Source: Desulfuromusa sp. | GTDB taxonomy: Bacteria; Desulfobacterota; Desulfuromonadia; Desulfuromonadales; Geopsychrobacteraceae | Length of the DNA stretch: 35,940 nucleotides | Direction of reading: 5' to 3' | NCBI GenBank assembly: GCA_016744675.1 | Contig: JADGDX010000015.1 | Coordinates: 22,995 to 58,934 of the forward strand | The notes under the pieces: generated by a model | Seen by the model: the letters and a program-made list of their open reading frames with translations, nothing else | Told to the model about the DNA's origin: nothing | Database searches by the model: none | Program-made: the position numbers and the translations under genes | Shown: one piece after another, positions 33,387-35,940 of the stretch | Layout: each line of letters starts with the position of its first letter | Position numbering within the stretch: the stretch's first letter is position 1

Positions 33387-34493
33387 ATGTGCCGTATTGG
33401 AGCAATAAAAAGTCTCGACTATCTCCATCCAAGCGTCGCTCTAAAATTAATGCGCTCGCAGCAAGAAGGACATGACAATTCAGGGTTTGCAATGGTTATG
33501 CAAAATCTCGGTGGCATTTTTGAACCCTACAAGCAACTCCCTACACTATCGATGGCGTGTACCGACGATGGCATTAAAATAGCCGAAAACATTCTCCACG
33601 AGGTTGGCTTCCGACGCATCGTCCAGTGGTCCCCACAAGTTAACAATTGGCCAGGTCTCGATATTAGCGCCATGCCCCACTACGTTTTTGAAACCTTTAA
33701 CTATCCCACGGCCTATGAGGCCCTCGGGAAAAAAGAAAAACAAGAACTCCTTCTCGACACACGCTTGCGTCTGCGCGAGGCTCTGGAGGGCAACGAAGAG
33801 GGGTTCGTTTATTCTTTTTGGCCAGACGTTATCACCTTAAAAGAGATTGGCGACCCACACGATATCGGCACCTATTTCAATTTATGGGAGGTTGATGATC
33901 GTTTTACTGCGAAAGTTATCACCGCTCAATGTCGTCAAAATACGAACTACGACATCGTTCGCTATGCCGCCCACCCATTTCACCTCCAAGGGTATACCGT
34001 CCTTGCGAACGGTGAAAACACCTTCTACTTAAAAAATAAAGAGTTTCAGCAGGGGCTTCACCGCGGTTACATCGGTTTTGAGTCCGATTCACAGTGCTTT
34101 CTCTACACTCTGCACTATATCCATCGCCAGCTGGGCTGGCCTCTTTCTTATTTTAAACATGTTGTCACCCCCCTCCCCTTTGATCAAATCGAAGAACGGG
34201 ACGACAAAAGCCAACTACTATCCATGCGTCAGTCGCTGACTCACCTGGAAATCAATGGCCCCAACACGATCATCGGAATGCTCCCCGACAACACGTTATT
34301 TACCTGTTGTGACGCTAAGAAGTTACGTCCAGTCGTCATCGGACACGATGACAGAACGGTCGCAATTTCATCAGAAATATGCGGTATCAACGAAGTTCTT
34401 CCTGATCGAGATTGGGAGACAGATATCTACCCCAATGAGCGTGAAACCATCGCCATCAATGACAATCTGGAGGTGCAACGATGGAAACAATAA
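33387..34493 (+). CDS. Glutamate synthase amidotransferase subunit (class II GATase)
   Basis: This 368-residue protein corresponds to the N-terminal glutaminase domain of glutamate synthase as a separate polypeptide. It begins MCRIGAIKSLDYLHPSVALK. After Met removal Cys2 is the N-terminal nucleophile that frees ammonia from glutamine, and GHDNSGFAMVM is the family region that follows. C-terminal motifs include LLSMRQSLTHLEINGP and MLPDNTLFTCCDAKKLRPVV, as in GATases of this split type. An AAGGAG site lies seven bases before the ATG. It overlaps the next gene by 13 bp, so the two are translationally coupled. The sigma-54 promoter upstream suggests nitrogen control. Confidence 0.88.
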   Translation: MCRIGAIKSLDYLHPSVALKLMRSQQEGHDNSGFAMVMQNLGGIFEPYKQLPTLSMACTDDGIKIAENILHEVGFRRIVQWSPQVNNWPGLDISAMPHYVFETFNYPTAYEALGKKEKQELLLDTRLRLREALEGNEEGFVYSFWPDVITLKEIGDPHDIGTYFNLWEVDDRFTAKVITAQCRQNTNYDIVRYAAHPFHLQGYTVLANGENTFYLKNKEFQQGLHRGYIGFESDSQCFLYTLHYIHRQLGWPLSYFKHVVTPLPFDQIEERDDKSQLLSMRQSLTHLEINGPNTIIGMLPDNTLFTCCDAKKLRPVVIGHDDRTVAISSEICGINEVLPDRDWETDIYPNERETIAINDNLEVQRWKQ

Positions 34494-35940
34494 AAGTCAA
34501 CAATGTGTCTGAAAATGACCTCCCCTGGAAAATAAACTACGATGCCAGTCGTTGTACGATGTGTGGTTCATGTGTAGCAACCTGTTCCTTTCGTGCCATT
34601 AAAATGAAGGTTGAACGGCGTCGCATGGTTTTTTCTGAAGGCGATGTCCCCGATCCAAAATCACGTTTTTCAGCGGTTCCCGTCATCACCCAAGTCAACT
34701 CAATTCGTGACTATTGTCGTGGTTGCGGCATGTGTGAAAAAGTTTGCCCCAATGACGCCATCCGTCCCGAGCGTAATCCTGACACCAGACACCCCATCAT
34801 CACTCGCTGCCTCGGTGGTGACTCGATCAAACGTGGCGGGCGTAAAAACCTTGAAGGTTCTATTCGAACCCTCGACAGCATCCGCGTCGGGCGCATTTCA
34901 CAGATGACTGACCCGAGCCTTGATGCACAACGCCACACCTTTGATCTGCTCGCACCATTTGGTCGAATTCTCCCTCCCGGAGAACTCCCCTTTAGTACCA
35001 ACAAAAACAACGAACTGATCACCAACAATTCCACTCCACCAGTCAACTGGATTTATCCGGTTATCATTGGCGATATGTCAATCGGTGCCCTGTCGTGGCG
35101 TATGTGGGAAGCAGTTGCCATGGCAACTGCCTACTTAAATGAAGAATGCGGCATTCCCGTGCGGATGAGTTCTGGAGAAGGGGGCCTTCCGAGGCGACTC
35201 TTAAGGTCAAAATATCTCAAATATATGATCCTCCAGATAGCTTCCGGTCACTTTGGCTGGAACCGGATCGCCACCAGCATGCCCGACATGATTGAAGACC
35301 CGGCTGGCATTCTGATAAAAATCGGCCAGGGGGCAAAACCTGGTGATGGCGGTCTACTGCAAGCAGGAAAAGTAGCTGAGCACATTCAAGCTATCCGTGG
35401 TGTTCCAAAAACGGACCTCCTCAGCCCGCCAAACCACCAGGGCCTCTACTCCATTGAAGAGAGTGTCCAAAAGATGTTTCTCTCGATGAATGCGGCATTT
35501 AAGTTCCGCGTTCCCGTAGCCATCAAAGTTGCTGCTTCATCAACCAGTGTCAGCGTTTTCAACAATCTGGTCCGGGACCCTTACAACATTGTTGGTGGAT
35601 TTTTCCTCGACGGCATTGACGGAGGAACCGGTGCAGCACACGAGGTCAGTCTTGACCATACCGGCCACCCGATTGCCAGCAAATTACGTGATTGCTATCT
35701 AGCCGCTGTCTCCCAAGGGCGACAGGGGCAAATTCCACTTTGGGCTGCAGGTGGTCTTGGAAAAACCGGCGACTTAGCCGCAGATGCATTCAAAATGATT
35801 TGTCTCGGTGCCAACGGTGTCTTTAGTGGCAAGCTCATCTTGCAGATGGCGGGCTGCGTTGGTAACGATATGGGTCGCTGCAACGCCTGCAATACCGGCC
35901 TGTGCCCAGTGGGTATTACCACTCAGGAACCACCATTGGC
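34481..35940 (+). CDS. Glutamate synthase FMN domain with N-terminal ferredoxin (partial)
   Basis: This gene runs off the right edge; 486 codons are visible from the ATG at 34481, preceded by GGAGGTG. Residues about 20-95 form a two-cluster ferredoxin domain (CTMCGSCVATC and CRGCGMCEKVCP). Then comes the glutamate synthase central domain that binds FMN and a 3Fe-4S cluster and makes glutamate from 2-oxoglutarate and ammonia. IASGHFGWNRI, IKIGQGAKPGDGGLL, GFFLDGIDGGTGAAHEV and CNACNTGLCPVGITTQ are seen. The usual SPPPHHDIYS segment is SPPNHQGLYS here, marking the split, ferredoxin-linked (archaeal-like) branch rather than the NADPH enzyme. The GXGXG C-terminal domain should be encoded downstream. 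Confidence 0.9.
   Translation, partial: METIKVNNVSENDLPWKINYDASRCTMCGSCVATCSFRAIKMKVERRRMVFSEGDVPDPKSRFSAVPVITQVNSIRDYCRGCGMCEKVCPNDAIRPERNPDTRHPIITRCLGGDSIKRGGRKNLEGSIRTLDSIRVGRISQMTDPSLDAQRHTFDLLAPFGRILPPGELPFSTNKNNELITNNSTPPVNWIYPVIIGDMSIGALSWRMWEAVAMATAYLNEECGIPVRMSSGEGGLPRRLLRSKYLKYMILQIASGHFGWNRIATSMPDMIEDPAGILIKIGQGAKPGDGGLLQAGKVAEHIQAIRGVPKTDLLSPPNHQGLYSIEESVQKMFLSMNAAFKFRVPVAIKVAASSTSVSVFNNLVRDPYNIVGGFFLDGIDGGTGAAHEVSLDHTGHPIASKLRDCYLAAVSQGRQGQIPLWAAGGLGKTGDLAADAFKMICLGANGVFSGKLILQMAGCVGNDMGRCNACNTGLCPVGITTQEPPL

Overview
The window looks like chromosomal DNA of a Gram-negative, anaerobic deltaproteobacterium of the Desulfuromonadales type (Desulfuromonas, Desulfuromusa, Geopsychrobacter or Pelobacter relatives). 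This is an inference from gene content: a methylmalonyl-CoA mutase set (mutase, MeaB, epimerase), a Ni-type lactate racemase with GlcD/GlcF-like oxidase subunits, a split ferredoxin-containing glutamate synthase, a small GSU3473-like protein, sigma-54 promoters and a CIRCE-controlled groESL operon. No rRNA, tRNA, CRISPR array, transposase or phage gene was seen.

Layout. (1) 1-7635: a biofilm adhesin locus. The N-terminus of a large repeat adhesin runs left off the window. Divergent from it is a four-gene operon: type I secretion ABC transporter, HlyD-like fusion protein, LapG-like periplasmic cysteine protease, and a membrane sensor with PAS and degenerate HD-GYP domains. This resembles the Lap system (LapA/B/C/G), but the inside-out c-di-GMP receptor LapD is absent and the HD-GYP-like protein sits in its place. 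The adhesin carries a PAAG motif at residues 111-114, the expected LapG cleavage site. (2) 7649-11862: a small conserved protein, TatA, a PP-loop ATPase and groES-groEL with a perfect CIRCE operator. (3) 12101-17363: propionate/methylmalonyl-CoA module (XRE-cupin regulator, mutase, MeaB, epimerase) with an inverted-repeat element in each of the three gaps, one of them holding a decayed GxxExxY gene. (4) 17364-19086: a porin-like beta-barrel gene behind a sigma-54 promoter. (5) 19190-21152: a toxin-antitoxin island between imperfect direct repeats. It has a BrnT-like/RHH pair, a PIN/Phd pair and an orphan RHH antitoxin. Both toxin promoters are placed so that the start codon falls at the predicted transcription start. 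(6) 21174-24828: a secreted FG-GAP/VCBS-repeat protein and an Uup-type ABC-F ATPase. (7) 24956-31789, minus strand: larA, an HDOD-GGDEF diguanylate cyclase, glcD-like, glcF-like and a voltage-gated-type K+ channel, probably one transcription unit. (8) 31976-35940: branched-chain aminotransferase, then a sigma-54 promoter and the first two genes of a split glutamate synthase, the second cut by the window edge.

The most notable signals are the Lap-like locus with a catalytically dead HD-GYP protein in place of LapD, the family of six TTAACGGAGAG-ended palindromic elements tied to a GxxExxY gene, and the two toxin-first TA modules with apparently leaderless toxin mRNAs. All calls are from reading sequence alone. 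No database search was run.
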